From the NCBI RefSeq assembly GCF_026619435.1, contig NZ_JAOVZQ010000001.1, forward strand, positions 3,665,501 through 3,729,500: DNA of 64,000 nt, written 5' to 3'. The position numbers were made by a program, and so were the translations under genes. Below are positions 9,141 through 18,964 of the stretch, piece after piece. Position 1 is the stretch's first letter, and each line of letters opens with the position of its first letter. Below the pieces are notes generated by a model that saw nothing but the letters and a program-made list of their open reading frames with translations, did no database searches and was not told where the DNA came from. Source of the stretch: Hoeflea ulvae. GTDB taxonomy: Bacteria; Pseudomonadota; Alphaproteobacteria; Rhizobiales; Rhizobiaceae.

Positions 9141-11381
9141 CTACTCGTAGATTCGCTCGATCGTCGACACCGACCCCAGTTCCTTGAGCTGGGTGATCAG
9201 CTGGTTGAGATGCTTGAGATCCCAGACCTGCAGATCGATCAGCATCTCGGTGAAATCCGCAGCCACGCGGCCCATCGACAGATTCTGGATATTGGTTTCG
9301 CTGGTCGCAATCATCTGCGCCACATCGGCCAGCGTTCCCGGCGCATTGATCGCGGTGACGAGAATGCGCGCGGGAAACCGGTTCTTGTTGTTCTCATCGA
9401 TATCCCAGCGGATATCGACCCACCTGTGCGGCTCGTCATCGAACTTGGTCAGACCCGGCGACTGGATCGGATAGATGGTGATTCCGGCGCCCGGTTCAAG
9501 GATGCCGACAATCCGGTCGCCCGGAACCGCGCCGCCGGGGCCGAAGCGCACCACCGCATTGTCGTCCATGCCGCGGATCGGCATGGCGTCCATGTCCGGA
9601 TCGCCGCCATGCAGCCGGGAGACCCTGGCAGGCTTTTGCGCCTTGTTGAGGCCGGGCAGCTTGAAGATAAGCCCCGCGGCGCTGCGCAGGTTGAACCAGC
9701 CCTCATCCGCAGGCTTGCGCGGTGACACCCGCGTTTCCTGGTGATTGGGATAGACCGCGCGGATCACATCTTCCGAGATCAGCTCGCCGCGGCCGACGGC
9801 CGCCAGCATGTCGTCGACTTCCTTGTGGCCCAGCCGGTGCAGCACCGGCTTCAGGCTTTCCCGAGACAGCGGCTTGCCGGCCCGGTTGAAGGTGCGTTCG
9901 AGAATCCGCATGCCCAGGCCGGAATATTGCTTGCGCACCGCGGTCTTGGTGGCGCGCCGGATTGCGGCGCGGGCCTTGCCGGTGACGACGATTTCCTCCC
10001 AGGCCGGCGGAGGCACCTGAACGCCCGAACGCAGGATTTCCACCTCGTCGCCATTGGCCAGCCGCGTCACCAGCGGCATGATCCGGCCGTTGATCTTGGC
10101 GCCGACACAGGTGTCGCCGATGTCGGTGTGCACCGCATAGGCGAAATCGATCGGCGTGGCCCCGCGCGGCAGCGCAATGAGCTGCCCCTTCGGCGTAAAG
10201 CAGAACACCTGGTCCTGAAACAGTTCAAGCTTGGTATGCTCGAGAAAATCCTCGGGATTGTCGCCGACCGAGAGCGCCTCGATGGTCTGGCGCAGCCAGG
10301 AATAGGCCCGCGAATCCTTGGACAGCAATTCCGCATCGCCGCTGTTTGTGGCGTCCTTGTAGAGCGCGTGGGCCGCCACGCCCCGTTCGGCAATGTCCTG
10401 CATCAGCCGGGTGCGGATCTGCAGTTCGACGCGCTGGCGCGAGGGCCCGACGATTGTGGTGTGAATCGAGCGGTAGTCATTCTGTTTGGGCGTCGAGATG
10501 TAATCCTTGAATCGTCCCGGCACCACCGACCAGCGCATGTGCACGATGCCCAGCGCCCGGTAGCAGTCGGCCTCGGTGTCGACGATGATGCGGAAGCCGA
10601 ACACGTCCGAGAGCTGCTCGAACGACAGCGACTTCGACTGCATCTTCCGGAACACGGAATAGGCCTTCTTCTGCCGCCCCTTGACCTGGGCCGTCAGGCC
10701 CTGCTCGTGAAACAGCGCCGACAAATCATCCTCGATGGTGTGGATGAGATCGCGATTGCGCTTGGACAGTTCCGCCAGCTTGCCGGTGACGGTGTCATAG
10801 GCTTCACTGTTGATGTTCTTGAAGGCGAGTTCCTCAAGCTCCTCGCGCATGTCCTGCATGCCCATGCGGCCGGCCAGCGGCGCATAGATATCCATGGTCT
10901 CTTCGGCAATGCGGGCGCGTTTTTCCGGCGGCACGTGGTCGAGCGTGCGCATATTGTGCAAACGGTCGGCCAGCTTGACCAGCAGCACCCGGACATCGTC
11001 GGAAATGGCCAGCAGCAGTTTTCTCAGGTTTTCCGCCTGCTTGGCCCGCTTGGTGACCAGGTCGAGCTTCTTGATCTTGGTCAGCCCTTCGACCAGCCTG
11101 CCGATGTCCTCGCCAAACAGCTCGTCGATCTCGGCCCGTGTCGCGGAGGTGTCTTCTATGGTGTCATGCAAAAGAGCGACCGCAATGGTCGATTCATCAA
11201 GCCGCATTTCGGTCAGGATCGCAGCAACTTCCAGCGGGTGGGAGATGTAGGGATCGCCGCTGGCGCGCATCTGCTTGCCATGCTTCTGCATGGCATAGAC
11301 ATAGGCCTTGTTGAGCAGGGCCTCATTGGCGTCCGGCTTGTATTTTTGCACGCGCTCCACGAGCTCGTACTGACGCATCAT
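9141..11381 (-). CDS. rsh: Bifunctional (p)ppGpp synthetase/hydrolase Rsh
   Basis: This single long RelA/SpoT homologue makes and degrades the stringent-response alarmone. The HD hydrolase domain shows [13 protein letters not shown] and LLHDTIEDT (residues 45-80) plus the DRLHNMRTL motif. The synthetase domain has [19 protein letters not shown] (about 300-320). A TGS domain begins at [14 protein letters not shown] and an ACT domain ends the protein. Both catalytic halves look intact. Start [12 protein letters not shown] at 11381 gives 746 residues, as in other rhizobia. It sits directly downstream of rpoZ, as in many proteobacteria. Confidence 0.95.
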   Translation of the reverse strand: MMRQYELVERVQKYKPDANEALLNKAYVYAMQKHGKQMRASGDPYISHPLEVAAILTEMRLDESTIAVALLHDTIEDTSATRAEIDELFGEDIGRLVEGLTKIKKLDLVTKRAKQAENLRKLLLAISDDVRVLLVKLADRLHNMRTLDHVPPEKRARIAEETMDIYAPLAGRMGMQDMREELEELAFKNINSEAYDTVTGKLAELSKRNRDLIHTIEDDLSALFHEQGLTAQVKGRQKKAYSVFRKMQSKSLSFEQLSDVFGFRIIVDTEADCYRALGIVHMRWSVVPGRFKDYISTPKQNDYRSIHTTIVGPSRQRVELQIRTRLMQDIAERGVAAHALYKDATNSGDAELLSKDSRAYSWLRQTIEALSVGDNPEDFLEHTKLELFQDQVFCFTPKGQLIALPRGATPIDFAYAVHTDIGDTCVGAKINGRIMPLVTRLANGDEVEILRSGVQVPPPAWEEIVVTGKARAAIRRATKTAVRKQYSGLGMRILERTFNRAGKPLSRESLKPVLHRLGHKEVDDMLAAVGRGELISEDVIRAVYPNHQETRVSPRKPADEGWFNLRSAAGLIFKLPGLNKAQKPARVSRLHGGDPDMDAMPIRGMDDNAVVRFGPGGAVPGDRIVGILEPGAGITIYPIQSPGLTKFDDEPHRWVDIRWDIDENNKNRFPARILVTAINAPGTLADVAQMIATSETNIQNLSMGRVAADFTEMLIDLQVWDLKHLNQLITQLKELGSVSTIERIYE

Positions 11382-11914
11382 CGGAATGGCACTCCAAAAC
11401 AAGAAAATGCGCCGAATCGAACGACCGGCGCATTGTATAGCATCAGCTGTCTATCGGCCTCAGGGTCGAGTCCCGCCAGTCTGAAGCAAATCAGCGGGGT
11501 TTCGACCAGACGCTTAATAGTCGTCGCTTTTTCCGGCGGCACAAGCCCTTCGATGCCTGCAAGCAGGTCTTCTTCCGACATCGTGCCGAAGGAAACGGCT
11601 TCGGGCTGGTCGTCTTCGGCTGCGGCTTCTTCCGTCGCATCGCCGGCCGGGATGAAGTGGGACGGATCGGGCTCCGGCTCGTCAACTTCAACATGCTTCT
11701 GCAGCGAGTGAATCAGGTCTTCCTTGAGGTCGCCGGGCGACAGCGTTTCATCCGCAATTTCGCGCAGGGCAACGACGGGGTTCTTGTCGTTGTCGCGGTC
11801 GATCGTGATCTGACCGCCTTGCGAGATCTGGCGGGCTCGATGGCTGGCAAGGAGAACCAGTTCAAAACGGTTATCTACTTTGTCAATGCAATCTTCGACT
11901 GTGACGCGGGCCAT
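11378..11914 (-). CDS. rpoZ: RNA polymerase omega subunit, 3' end apparently frameshifted
   Basis: RpoZ binds the beta' subunit and helps RNA polymerase assemble. Residues 1-60 ([29 protein letters not shown]) are typical. AAAGGA precedes the ATG. In rhizobia the protein ends shortly after GLVPPEK with a short acidic tail. Here the frame continues for about 48 residues to 11378 and overlaps rsh. Adding one A to the A5 run at 11528-11532 (minus strand) restores the ending EKSDDY and a TAA at 11514-11516, giving about 134 residues, the expected size. The 178-residue reading is therefore probably the result of a one-base loss or a sequence error. The core of the protein is unaffected. Confidence 0.88.
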   Translation of the reverse strand: MARVTVEDCIDKVDNRFELVLLASHRARQISQGGQITIDRDNDKNPVVALREIADETLSPGDLKEDLIHSLQKHVEVDEPEPDPSHFIPAGDATEEAAAEDDQPEAVSFGTMSEEDLLAGIEGLVPPEKATTIKRLVETPLICFRLAGLDPEADRQLMLYNAPVVRFGAFSCFGVPFR

Positions 11915-12281
11915 TGCCTGTCCTTTACAAACTGCTATGGGGAGGTTGGCCCTGCGATAAACACATTGTGTGGCTAATTCAAGTCTTTTGGATCAATCGT
12001 CATCGTTTAAAAAGCGCGAAATGGCAAGCGGTGATGGAACAAGTGTCCCATCCGGGGGTTGTACGGATGGAAAATCGGTTCACCAGGGCTCTTGAAATGT
12101 GTGACGTCGCGCAGCATTTGCTATCCTGTCTGAAGAGCCAAGGTCAAGGCCGACAGGACCGCGGATCTTGGCTGATGTTATTGAACAGCAACCAGACGCC
12201 ACATTATCAATCCAGAATTACCGAACCGGCCTGTTGAGGCCAAAAAACGTTCATTGCAATTATTTGAAAGGAAGAATCGAA
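11915..12281. other. Divergent intergenic region rpoZ / NYN gene
   Basis: This 367-bp gap separates rpoZ (minus) from the NYN gene (plus) and must hold both promoters. It is more AT-rich than the flanking genes. The rpoZ ribosome binding site (AAAGGA) and the NYN site (AAAGGAAGA, at about 12267) are visible. No hairpin terminator or credible small gene was seen. The open frames here have no protein-like composition. Confidence 0.4.
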
Positions 12282-12872
12282 GTGTTTGATCCAAGAGAGA
12301 AGATTGCATTGTTTATTGACGGGGCAAATTTATATGCCGCATCGAAAAGCCTCAACTTCGATATTGATTACAGAAAACTTCTCAAGGCCTTCCAGTCACG
12401 CGGCTATCTACTGCGCGCCTATTATTACACCGCACTGATCGAAGATCAGGAATATTCCTCGATCCGGCCGCTGATCGACTGGCTGGACTACAACGGATAC
12501 AAGGTCGTTACCAAGCCCGCCAAGGAATTCACCGATTCCATGGGACGCCGCAAGATCAAGGGCAATATGGACATCGAACTGGCCATTGACGCGATGGAGC
12601 AATCCGACGTGGTCGATCACCTGGTCATCTTTTCGGGCGACGGCGACTTCACCTCGCTGGTCGAAGCGCTGCAGCGCAAGGGACGCAAGGTCACCGTGGT
12701 CTCGTCGCTGACCTCGCAGCCGCCGATGATCGCCGATGACCTGCGCCGCCAGGCCGACTATTTCATCGAACTGAGCAGCCTCAAATCCGAAATCGGCCGC
12801 GACCCGTCCGAACGGCCGATGCGGCCTGTAGCACCGGCCGAAGACGAAGAGGACGACGAATTCGACGATTGA
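12282..12872 (+). CDS. NYN-domain (LabA/DUF88-like) putative RNase, GTG start
   Basis: A PIN-like NYN nuclease domain fills most of the 196 residues. The first acidic motif is ALFIDGANLYAA (about residues 7-18), the second NMDIELAIDAM, and the third FSGDGDFTSLVEAL. The conserved Asp residues would bind metal for RNA cleavage. The C-terminus is strongly acidic (EDEEDDEFDD). The GTG at 12282 is chosen because AAAGGAAGA precedes it and the product then begins FDPREKIALFIDG, as in rhizobial relatives. The 38 upstream in-frame codons look non-coding. It faces rpoZ. Confidence 0.85.
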   Translation: MFDPREKIALFIDGANLYAASKSLNFDIDYRKLLKAFQSRGYLLRAYYYTALIEDQEYSSIRPLIDWLDYNGYKVVTKPAKEFTDSMGRRKIKGNMDIELAIDAMEQSDVVDHLVIFSGDGDFTSLVEALQRKGRKVTVVSSLTSQPPMIADDLRRQADYFIELSSLKSEIGRDPSERPMRPVAPAEDEEDDEFDD

Positions 12873-12984
12873 GCGATGCTGTCGGACGCCCGGCGCCCCG
12901 GTTGAACCGGCACCGGGCTACCTCGATGCTCATTCATGAGAAAAATGCGACCGCGCCGACGCGTCCCGTGACTGAGCTTTGGCT

Positions 12985-13467
12985 TCAGCCGCGATCACGC
13001 AACAGCCGGGACTTGTCCCGGTTCCAGTCGCGTTCCTTCTGGGTCTGGCGCTTGTCGTGCAGCTTCTTGCCCTTGGCCAGCGCCAGTTGCAGCTTGGCGA
13101 TGCCCTTGTCGTTGAAATAGATTTTCAACGGCACCAGCGTCATCCCGTCGCGCTGCACCGCCTGCGCCAGCCGTCCGATTTCCCTGGCCTTGACCAGGAT
13201 CTTGCGCCGCCGCCGCGGCTCGTGATTGAACTGGTTGGCCTGCAGATATTCCGGCACATAGGAATTGATCAGCCACATCTCCCCGCCCTCTTCATTGGCG
13301 TAGGAGTCAGCGATGTTGGCCTTGCCTTCGCGAAGTGATTTCACTTCGGTACCGGTAAGAACCAGGCCTGTCTCGAACGTTTCGACAATCTCGTAGTTGA
13401 ACCGCGCCTTGCGGTTCTCAGCGACGATCTTGCCATATTGCGACTTGTCTTCTTTCTTCGGAGCCAT
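12985..13467 (-). CDS. smpB: SsrA-binding protein SmpB
   Basis: SmpB carries tmRNA to stalled ribosomes in trans-translation. The N-terminus [15 protein letters not shown], the [14 protein letters not shown] motif and the C-terminal [17 protein letters not shown] tail, which enters the empty mRNA channel, are all present. Length is 160 residues, normal for the family. It starts two bases after the dapA stop on the same strand, so dapA-smpB form an operon. The NYN gene converges on it. Confidence 0.96.
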   Translation of the reverse strand: MAPKKEDKSQYGKIVAENRKARFNYEIVETFETGLVLTGTEVKSLREGKANIADSYANEEGGEMWLINSYVPEYLQANQFNHEPRRRRKILVKAREIGRLAQAVQRDGMTLVPLKIYFNDKGIAKLQLALAKGKKLHDKRQTQKERDWNRDKSRLLRDRG

Positions 13468-13469
13468 GA

Positions 13470-14351
13470 TCAGACGGCCACACCCGCCTGAGCAAGCGCG
13501 GCATCAAGCAGGGCTGCGGTCCCCGGCTCGACCCTTGTCAGCGGGGATCGGACAACATTCTTGATCAGACCCATCCGGGCCAGGCAATATTTGACCCCTG
13601 CAACGCCGGGCTCGGCAAAGATCGCCTTGTGCAGCGGCATCAACCGGTCGAGCATTGTCAGCGCAGTGGCGTAATCGCCCTTGAGGGTGGCTTCCTGGAA
13701 ATCGGCGCATTGCTGTGGCACCACATTGGCGGTGACCGAAATGCAGCCGACGCCACCATGCGCATTGTATCCAAGCGCTGTCGGGTCTTCTCCCGAAAGC
13801 TGCACGAAGTCCTTGCCGCAGGCCATGCGCTGCTCGGGCACCCGGGCCAGATTGCCGGTGGCATCCTTGACGCCGATGATATTGGCGAAATCACGGTTCA
13901 GCGCCGCCATCGTCTCCACCGACATGTCCACGACCGAGCGTGGCGGAATGTTGTAGATGATGATCGGCAGCCTGGTGGCCTCGGCCACAGCCTTGAAGTG
14001 CTGGTACAGCCCCTTCTGGGTCGGCTTGTTGTAATAGGGCGTCACCACCAGCACGGCATCGGCGCCTGCATGTTCGGCATGAACGGCAAGTTCGATGGAT
14101 TCCGTCGTATTGTTCGATCCGGCGCCGGCGATCACCGGAACCCGGCCCGCGGTAACCTCGACGCACAGCTCGACAACCCGCTTGTGCTCGGCATGGGACA
14201 GCGTCGGAGATTCGCCGGTGGTGCCGACGGGCACGACACCGGTGCTGCCGGCTTTGATCATCCGCTCGACATGGCTCGCAAAGCCATCCTCATCCACCGC
14301 GCCATTTTCGGTGAAAGGGGTAATGAGGGCCGGAATGGAACCCTTGAACAT
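13470..14351 (-). CDS. dapA: 4-Hydroxy-tetrahydrodipicolinate synthase
   Basis: Condenses pyruvate with aspartate semialdehyde in lysine and diaminopimelate synthesis. The N-terminus [13 protein letters not shown] is diagnostic. [13 protein letters not shown] (about residues 41-53) holds the catalytic Thr pair, YNIPPRSV the proton-relay Tyr, and GVKDATGN the Schiff-base Lys (about residue 162). Start at 14351 gives 293 residues, the standard length. The 17-codon upstream extension is not part of the family. Confidence 0.95.
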   Translation of the reverse strand: MFKGSIPALITPFTENGAVDEDGFASHVERMIKAGSTGVVPVGTTGESPTLSHAEHKRVVELCVEVTAGRVPVIAGAGSNNTTESIELAVHAEHAGADAVLVVTPYYNKPTQKGLYQHFKAVAEATRLPIIIYNIPPRSVVDMSVETMAALNRDFANIIGVKDATGNLARVPEQRMACGKDFVQLSGEDPTALGYNAHGGVGCISVTANVVPQQCADFQEATLKGDYATALTMLDRLMPLHKAIFAEPGVAGVKYCLARMGLIKNVVRSPLTRVEPGTAALLDAALAQAGVAV

Positions 14352-14635
14352 GCTGATCTCCAAAAAACTGTCGCTCCGCGCCTCAGGGACGCGGTTCATC
14401 ATCTGCCCCTGAGCCGATACAGGAAATCAACGCCGCCGAAAAGCCTTGCGAGACATCAAGACGCGCTTTTGCCCGCAATCGCGCCCGGGAGCCGATCAAT
14501 CCGCAGCGATTGCCGCAGATTACCCGCAATTGTAGCTTTGTATCGAATGCGAGGAAAGCTGATAAGCTTTTGTTTACTCTTGCTTCACCGGCTCCTGATA
14601 CAATCCCGCCAAGGGTTTGGCGATACGGGAGCCGC

Positions 14636-16741
14636 ATGAACAAAGCGGCCATCCCAAGCAAACAGGGTCATCAGTCGAACGGAATGCCCATCATGTCCAA
14701 GATCGCTCTCGCCGCGCTGTTCACGCTTTCCACAGCGCTTGCAACGCTCACCACCGCCGCCCCGCTGCCGAGCGGCCCGGTGCCCCTGCCCGTTCCGAAA
14801 CCCGGCAGCATCAGCAGCGAAACCACGGCGGCCGTGCTCAAGACCAATGTGACCGCACCGGCGAGCCACGAGCTCAAGGCCGGGCTCGAAGCCTTGGGCA
14901 AGGGAGATGCCGCCAGGGCGCGGGCCCTGCGCGATGCCATGCCCGGCAACACGCTGGACCAGCACATCCTGACCTGGGCGATCGCCGTGTCGGGGCTGGA
15001 AGGCGTGCCCTCGGGCGAGATAGCCCGGGCGGCGACCGAACTCAAAGGCTGGCCGGGCCTCACCTCGCTGCGCCAGCTCTCCGAACGCGCCCTTTATTTC
15101 GAAAACCCGGCAGCGCCGAAAGTGCTTGCCGCCTTCGGCACGTCGAAACCTGAAACCGCCAAGGGCGCGATCGCACTGATCAGGGCCCTGAAGGCGTCCG
15201 GTGACACCAAACGCGCCCGCAGCCTTGCCGCCGAGACCTGGCGCACCGTCAACATGGACGGCCGCGACGCCCGGACATTCCTCAGCGAATTCGACAGCCT
15301 GCTCGACAAGGCGGATCATCTGCGGCGCATGGAGATGCTGCTTTACCGCGACCACGTCAATGATGCGAAGGCGCTGTCGCAAAAGGCCGAAGCCCAGTCG
15401 CTGTACCGGGCCTGGGCGGCGGTGATCACCAACCCGGCCAAGGCCGCCGGTGCCATCGCCGCGGTGGACAAATCCTGGCACGGCCGGCCCTCCTATCTCT
15501 ATCTGCGCATCAAGCACCTGCGTGAACTCGAGCGCGACAAGGAAGCGGCCGCGCTGCTGGCAAAGATGCCGCGCGACCCCGCCGCCCTCGTCGATGCCGA
15601 TGAGTGGTGGGTCGAGACGCGGGTGGTCAGCCGAGGCCTTTATGAAAAGGGCGACGCCAAGACCGCCTATCGCCTGGCTGCAGCACATCTGGCGCAAAGC
15701 CCGGAGGAATTCGCCGAAGCCGAATTTCATGCCGGCTGGTATGCCTTGCGCGGCCTCAAGGACGCCAGCACGGCCGCGAAGCATTTCGCCGCCATTCTGG
15801 GCGTCGCCAACGGCCAGATATCCCGCGCCCGCGCCCATTACTGGATGGGCCGCGCCGCCGAAGCCGGCGCCGGCGGCAGCGCGTCCGAGCATTATGCCCG
15901 CGCGGCCGGCTTTCCGTCGACATTCTATGGCCAGCTGGCCAGCGCAAAACTCAAGCGCAAATCGCTCAACATCGCCTATCCCGCGCCGAGCGATCAGGAC
16001 CGGGTGCGATTTGCCGGCCGCGAGGCGGTCAGAGCCATCCGCAAGCTCGAGGACGCCGGCTATGACTGGCGCGCCGACATGCTCTATCGCGGGCTCGCCG
16101 CCGAACTCGACAGCCCCGGCGAACTGGCGATCCTTGCAGCCCTCGCCGAAAAGCGCGGCGATCACCGGGTGTCTTTGCAGATCGGCAAGATCGCCTGGAA
16201 TCGCGGCCTGGATGTCGCGGCACTGGCCTACCCCCTGGGCGCCGTGCCGGCCAGCGCCAACATCACCGGCGCAGGCAAGGCGCTCGCCTATTCCATCGCC
16301 CGACAGGAAAGCGCGTTCAACACCTCGGCCGTTTCCCCGGCCAATGCCCGCGGATTGCTGCAGATCCTGCCGGGCACGGCCAAGGGCGTGGCGGCCCGCC
16401 ATGGCCTGCCCTATTCGCAAAGCCGGCTGACCAGCGATGCCGGATACAATGCGACACTGGGCGCGCATTTTCTCGGCGAGCAGATCACCGATTTCGGCGG
16501 CTCCTATATCCTCACCTTCATTGCCTACAATGCCGGGCCGCGCCGGGTGTCGCAATGGATCGACCGTTTCGGCGATCCGAGGGGCCGTCCGCTTGACGAG
16601 GTGATCGACTGGATCGAGATGATCCCCTTCACCGAGACCCGGCATTACGTCCAGCGCGTGATGGAAAACTACCAGGTCTACAAGGCGCGGCTGGGACAAT
16701 CCGCCAGCATCGAATACGATCTGCGCTTCGGCCGCCGCTAA
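14636..16741 (+). CDS. Soluble lytic murein transglycosylase (Slt70-like)
   Basis: Cleaves the MurNAc-GlcNAc bond in peptidoglycan in the periplasm. A signal sequence (SKIALAALFTLSTALATLTT) is followed by a Pro-rich segment and a long alpha-helical superhelix (about residues 80-520). The C-terminal catalytic domain has IARQESAFN with the catalytic Glu, GLLQILPGTAKGV and FIAYNAGPRRVSQW. Start at 14636 (GGGAG five bases upstream, 701 aa) is used. A start at 14693, giving a more standard signal peptide, is the main alternative. It is divergent from dapA. Confidence 0.9.
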   Translation: MNKAAIPSKQGHQSNGMPIMSKIALAALFTLSTALATLTTAAPLPSGPVPLPVPKPGSISSETTAAVLKTNVTAPASHELKAGLEALGKGDAARARALRDAMPGNTLDQHILTWAIAVSGLEGVPSGEIARAATELKGWPGLTSLRQLSERALYFENPAAPKVLAAFGTSKPETAKGAIALIRALKASGDTKRARSLAAETWRTVNMDGRDARTFLSEFDSLLDKADHLRRMEMLLYRDHVNDAKALSQKAEAQSLYRAWAAVITNPAKAAGAIAAVDKSWHGRPSYLYLRIKHLRELERDKEAAALLAKMPRDPAALVDADEWWVETRVVSRGLYEKGDAKTAYRLAAAHLAQSPEEFAEAEFHAGWYALRGLKDASTAAKHFAAILGVANGQISRARAHYWMGRAAEAGAGGSASEHYARAAGFPSTFYGQLASAKLKRKSLNIAYPAPSDQDRVRFAGREAVRAIRKLEDAGYDWRADMLYRGLAAELDSPGELAILAALAEKRGDHRVSLQIGKIAWNRGLDVAALAYPLGAVPASANITGAGKALAYSIARQESAFNTSAVSPANARGLLQILPGTAKGVAARHGLPYSQSRLTSDAGYNATLGAHFLGEQITDFGGSYILTFIAYNAGPRRVSQWIDRFGDPRGRPLDEVIDWIEMIPFTETRHYVQRVMENYQVYKARLGQSASIEYDLRFGRR

Positions 16742-16883
16742 CGACTGTCGCAAGCCGCGCAAAATGCGCTATAGGCATGGAAACACTCCGGTATGAACCG
16801 AGGCGCATGCATGGCGGCCCTGCACCGAGGACCGGACTGCCGCTGGAGCCTTGACGACAGAACAACAGGATCAGGATGTGACT

Positions 16884-17819
16884 ATGGCGGATGACAAGAC
16901 CGGCACGACGGCAACCAGGACACAAGACGGCTGCGCGGATGTGTTCTTTTCAGCCAGCGACGGCTTGCGGCTGCATGCCTGCGACTATGGCCGCGACAAT
17001 CCCGCCACCCGCAATCGCCTGCCGGTGGTCTGCCTCCCCGGACTGACCCGCAACACCCGCGACTTTCATGATCTGGCGCTGATCCTGTCGCGCGACGAAA
17101 CCGCACCGCGGCGGGTGGTCAGCTTCGACTATCGCGGCCGGGGCCGATCCGCCTGGGACAAGGATTCCTCCAGATACAGCATCGTCATCGAAGCCGAGGA
17201 CGTGCTCAGCGGCATGGCGGCGCTCGGCCTGGAACATGCCATCTTCATCGGCACCTCTCGTGGCGGACTGATCATGCATGTGCTGGCGGCCATGCGCCCC
17301 GGCGTCATGGCAGCCGGCGTGCTCAATGACATCGGGCCGGTGATCGAGGGAGCAGGCCTGGTCCAGATCAAGGCCTATCTGTCGCGCACCTCCACGCCGA
17401 GGAGTTGGGCAGAGGCGGCAGAAATTCTCGCGGAAGCCCATCAAAAGGCCTTCCCGGCTCTCACCGCGCAGGACTGGGACGATTTCGCCCGGGCGGTTCT
17501 GGTGGAAAAGAACGGCAAGCTGGTGCCCGATTACGACCCCGCCCTGCTCGAGGGGCTCAAGAATGTCGATCTCAACACCCCGGTGCCGACCCTGTGGCCG
17601 CAATTCGAGGGTCTGGGCGGCATGCCGCTGATGGCGTTGCGCGGAGAGAATTCGACATTGCTCTCCTCCGACACGCTCATCGAAATGAAAAACCGCGTCC
17701 CCTCGCTGCAAACCGCCACGATACCCGGCCAGGGCCATGCGCCGATCCTGCATCTGTCGGGCATCCCGGAGATTCTCCGCCAGTTCTTCGCATCCGTCGA
17801 CAAGCAGCGCCGGCACTGA
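16884..17819 (+). CDS. Alpha/beta hydrolase, 311 aa
   Basis: An alpha/beta-hydrolase fold enzyme with an oxyanion strand VVCLPGLTRNTRDF (about residues 46-59). The nucleophile elbow is GTSRGG (about 131-136), and the catalytic His lies in GQGHAP near the C-terminus. FDYRGRGRS after strand 4 is typical of the family. The substrate cannot be told. ATG 16884 has AGGA seven bases upstream. A TTG-initiated form from 16851 is possible. It converges on the helix-hairpin-helix gene 23 bp downstream. Confidence 0.85.
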   Translation: MADDKTGTTATRTQDGCADVFFSASDGLRLHACDYGRDNPATRNRLPVVCLPGLTRNTRDFHDLALILSRDETAPRRVVSFDYRGRGRSAWDKDSSRYSIVIEAEDVLSGMAALGLEHAIFIGTSRGGLIMHVLAAMRPGVMAAGVLNDIGPVIEGAGLVQIKAYLSRTSTPRSWAEAAEILAEAHQKAFPALTAQDWDDFARAVLVEKNGKLVPDYDPALLEGLKNVDLNTPVPTLWPQFEGLGGMPLMALRGENSTLLSSDTLIEMKNRVPSLQTATIPGQGHAPILHLSGIPEILRQFFASVDKQRRH

Positions 17820-17842
17820 TCCCGCGCAGCACCGCCGGCCGG

Positions 17843-18649
17843 TCAGGTTTTGCTGCCGCGCCTGGGCTTCGCTGCAGAGCTTGCGACCTCGCCCTTGGCG
17901 ACCCGCCTTGAGAATTCCGTCGCTTCCCCGCTGGCCAGCAGCTTTGCCTGGTTGACCCAGTCCTCGCGCTCGATTCGACCGGCAAATGACAATTGCTCGG
18001 CGAAATCGGCCTGTTCCTGCGTGCTCCACGCCGCGATCTGGGCAAAGCTGTTGATCCCGGCAGCGTTCAGCTTGGCTTCAATCGTCGGACCTATACCCTT
18101 GATTTTCTTAAGATCATCGGCGGTTGCCGCTGCTTTCGATCTGACTTTTGCCGGTTTTGGCTTCGCCTCCGCCGGCTTCGCAGCTTCGATGCTTCCGGAG
18201 GCAGGATTGGCCGAAGCTGTTTTGGCCACGGGCGCTTTCTTGGCCTTGACGGTCGCGGCACCCGCGGCCTTAGCATTGCGCGGCTTCGGCGCCTTGGCAG
18301 AAGTCTTGGCGGCGGCGGATCTGGCTGCTTTCGGCTTGCCCGTCTTTTTCGCTGACGCGGGCACCGTCTCGGTCACGGCCGGGGCTGCCGGTTCGTCAGC
18401 CTTGCTCACCGCGGCAGGGCTTGCTGCCAATGCGGAGGCCGGCTGCGGCGTGCTCGAGGGTTCGTAATGCGGCGGCTGTGCTGCAAGCTCGGAAGCTGTC
18501 GCGGTGCGTGCCGCCCCTTTGCGGCTGACTGCGCCCGCCGCTCCGGAATGATGTTCGCTTGCCCCGAACCTGCCCTTGAGCCAGCAGCCAAACAGGCAAC
18601 CCAGCCCAAAGAACACAGCCATGAAAATCAGTGCCTGCAAGAAAAACAT
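17843..18649 (-). CDS. Membrane-anchored helix-hairpin-helix protein with Ala/Lys/Pro linker
   Basis: One N-terminal membrane helix (FFLQALIFMAVFFGLGCLFGC) is followed by about 130 residues rich in Ala, Lys and Pro, probably a flexible basic spacer. The C-terminal domain contains LKKIKGIGPTIEAKLNAAGI (about residues 180-200), a helix-hairpin-helix motif of the type often annotated as flap-endonuclease-like, and a WVNQAKLLASGE helix. No nuclease active site is visible, so DNA or protein binding is more likely. ATG 18649 is preferred over 18655 because the GGAGG-type site is then correctly spaced. It follows the small membrane protein and the BON gene on the same strand. Confidence 0.8.
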   Translation of the reverse strand: MFFLQALIFMAVFFGLGCLFGCWLKGRFGASEHHSGAAGAVSRKGAARTATASELAAQPPHYEPSSTPQPASALAASPAAVSKADEPAAPAVTETVPASAKKTGKPKAARSAAAKTSAKAPKPRNAKAAGAATVKAKKAPVAKTASANPASGSIEAAKPAEAKPKPAKVRSKAAATADDLKKIKGIGPTIEAKLNAAGINSFAQIAAWSTQEQADFAEQLSFAGRIEREDWVNQAKLLASGEATEFSRRVAKGEVASSAAKPRRGSKT

Positions 18650-18790
18650 CGTCATCCCTCCGCCTCCAGACCGGGCCGCCCGCCACGTCCGACAGGACGC
18701 GTCATTCAGGCCCGGTTATCCTGTTTCCAGTTCAGTCCGGCCGCGCGAGCCTCGCCGCCCGGCCGCTCAGTGCCCTGGCCGATTTGGCTG

Positions 18791-18889
18791 TCAGGCCCGC
18801 TTGCGGCCGCATGTCATCCAGCCGACAACCGAACCGATCACAAATGCGCACAACAGCCAGAACCAAAGATGCTGGAACATATACCACAT
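18791..18889 (-). CDS. Small single-pass membrane protein, 32 aa
   Basis: A short ORF with a very strong ribosome binding site, GGGGAGG, five bases before the ATG. The product begins MWYMFQHLWFWLLCAF, crosses the membrane once (about residues 7-24), and ends with a positively charged tail CGRKRA. The Trp-rich hydrophobic N-terminus and basic C-terminus fit a real inner-membrane microprotein. It lies between the BON gene and the HHH gene on the same strand, so it is probably co-transcribed. Function unknown. Confidence 0.7.
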   Translation of the reverse strand: MWYMFQHLWFWLLCAFVIGSVVGWMTCGRKRA

Positions 18890-18964
18890 GCCGACCTCCC
18901 CTGGGCGCAAAGGCCCGTTACCAGTTGAGAATGCAATTCCAGGCGCCGCGGGACCGCCCCGGTC

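Noticed and set aside
11528..11532. Programmed ribosomal frameshift in rpoZ
   Set aside because: The zero-frame codons CCG GAA AAA GCG do not form a classical X XXY YYZ slippery heptamer and no programmed shift is known in rpoZ; indel or sequence error is simpler.
9741..11711. 656-codon plus-strand ORF opposite rsh
   Set aside because: Antisense to the well-supported rsh gene and without family motifs.
12888..12918. Terminator between the NYN gene and smpB
   Set aside because: GC-rich complementary patches exist, but pairing is irregular and no T run follows on either strand.
14585..16762. 725-codon minus-strand ORF opposite the lytic transglycosylase
   Set aside because: Antisense shadow; no ribosome binding site or domain.
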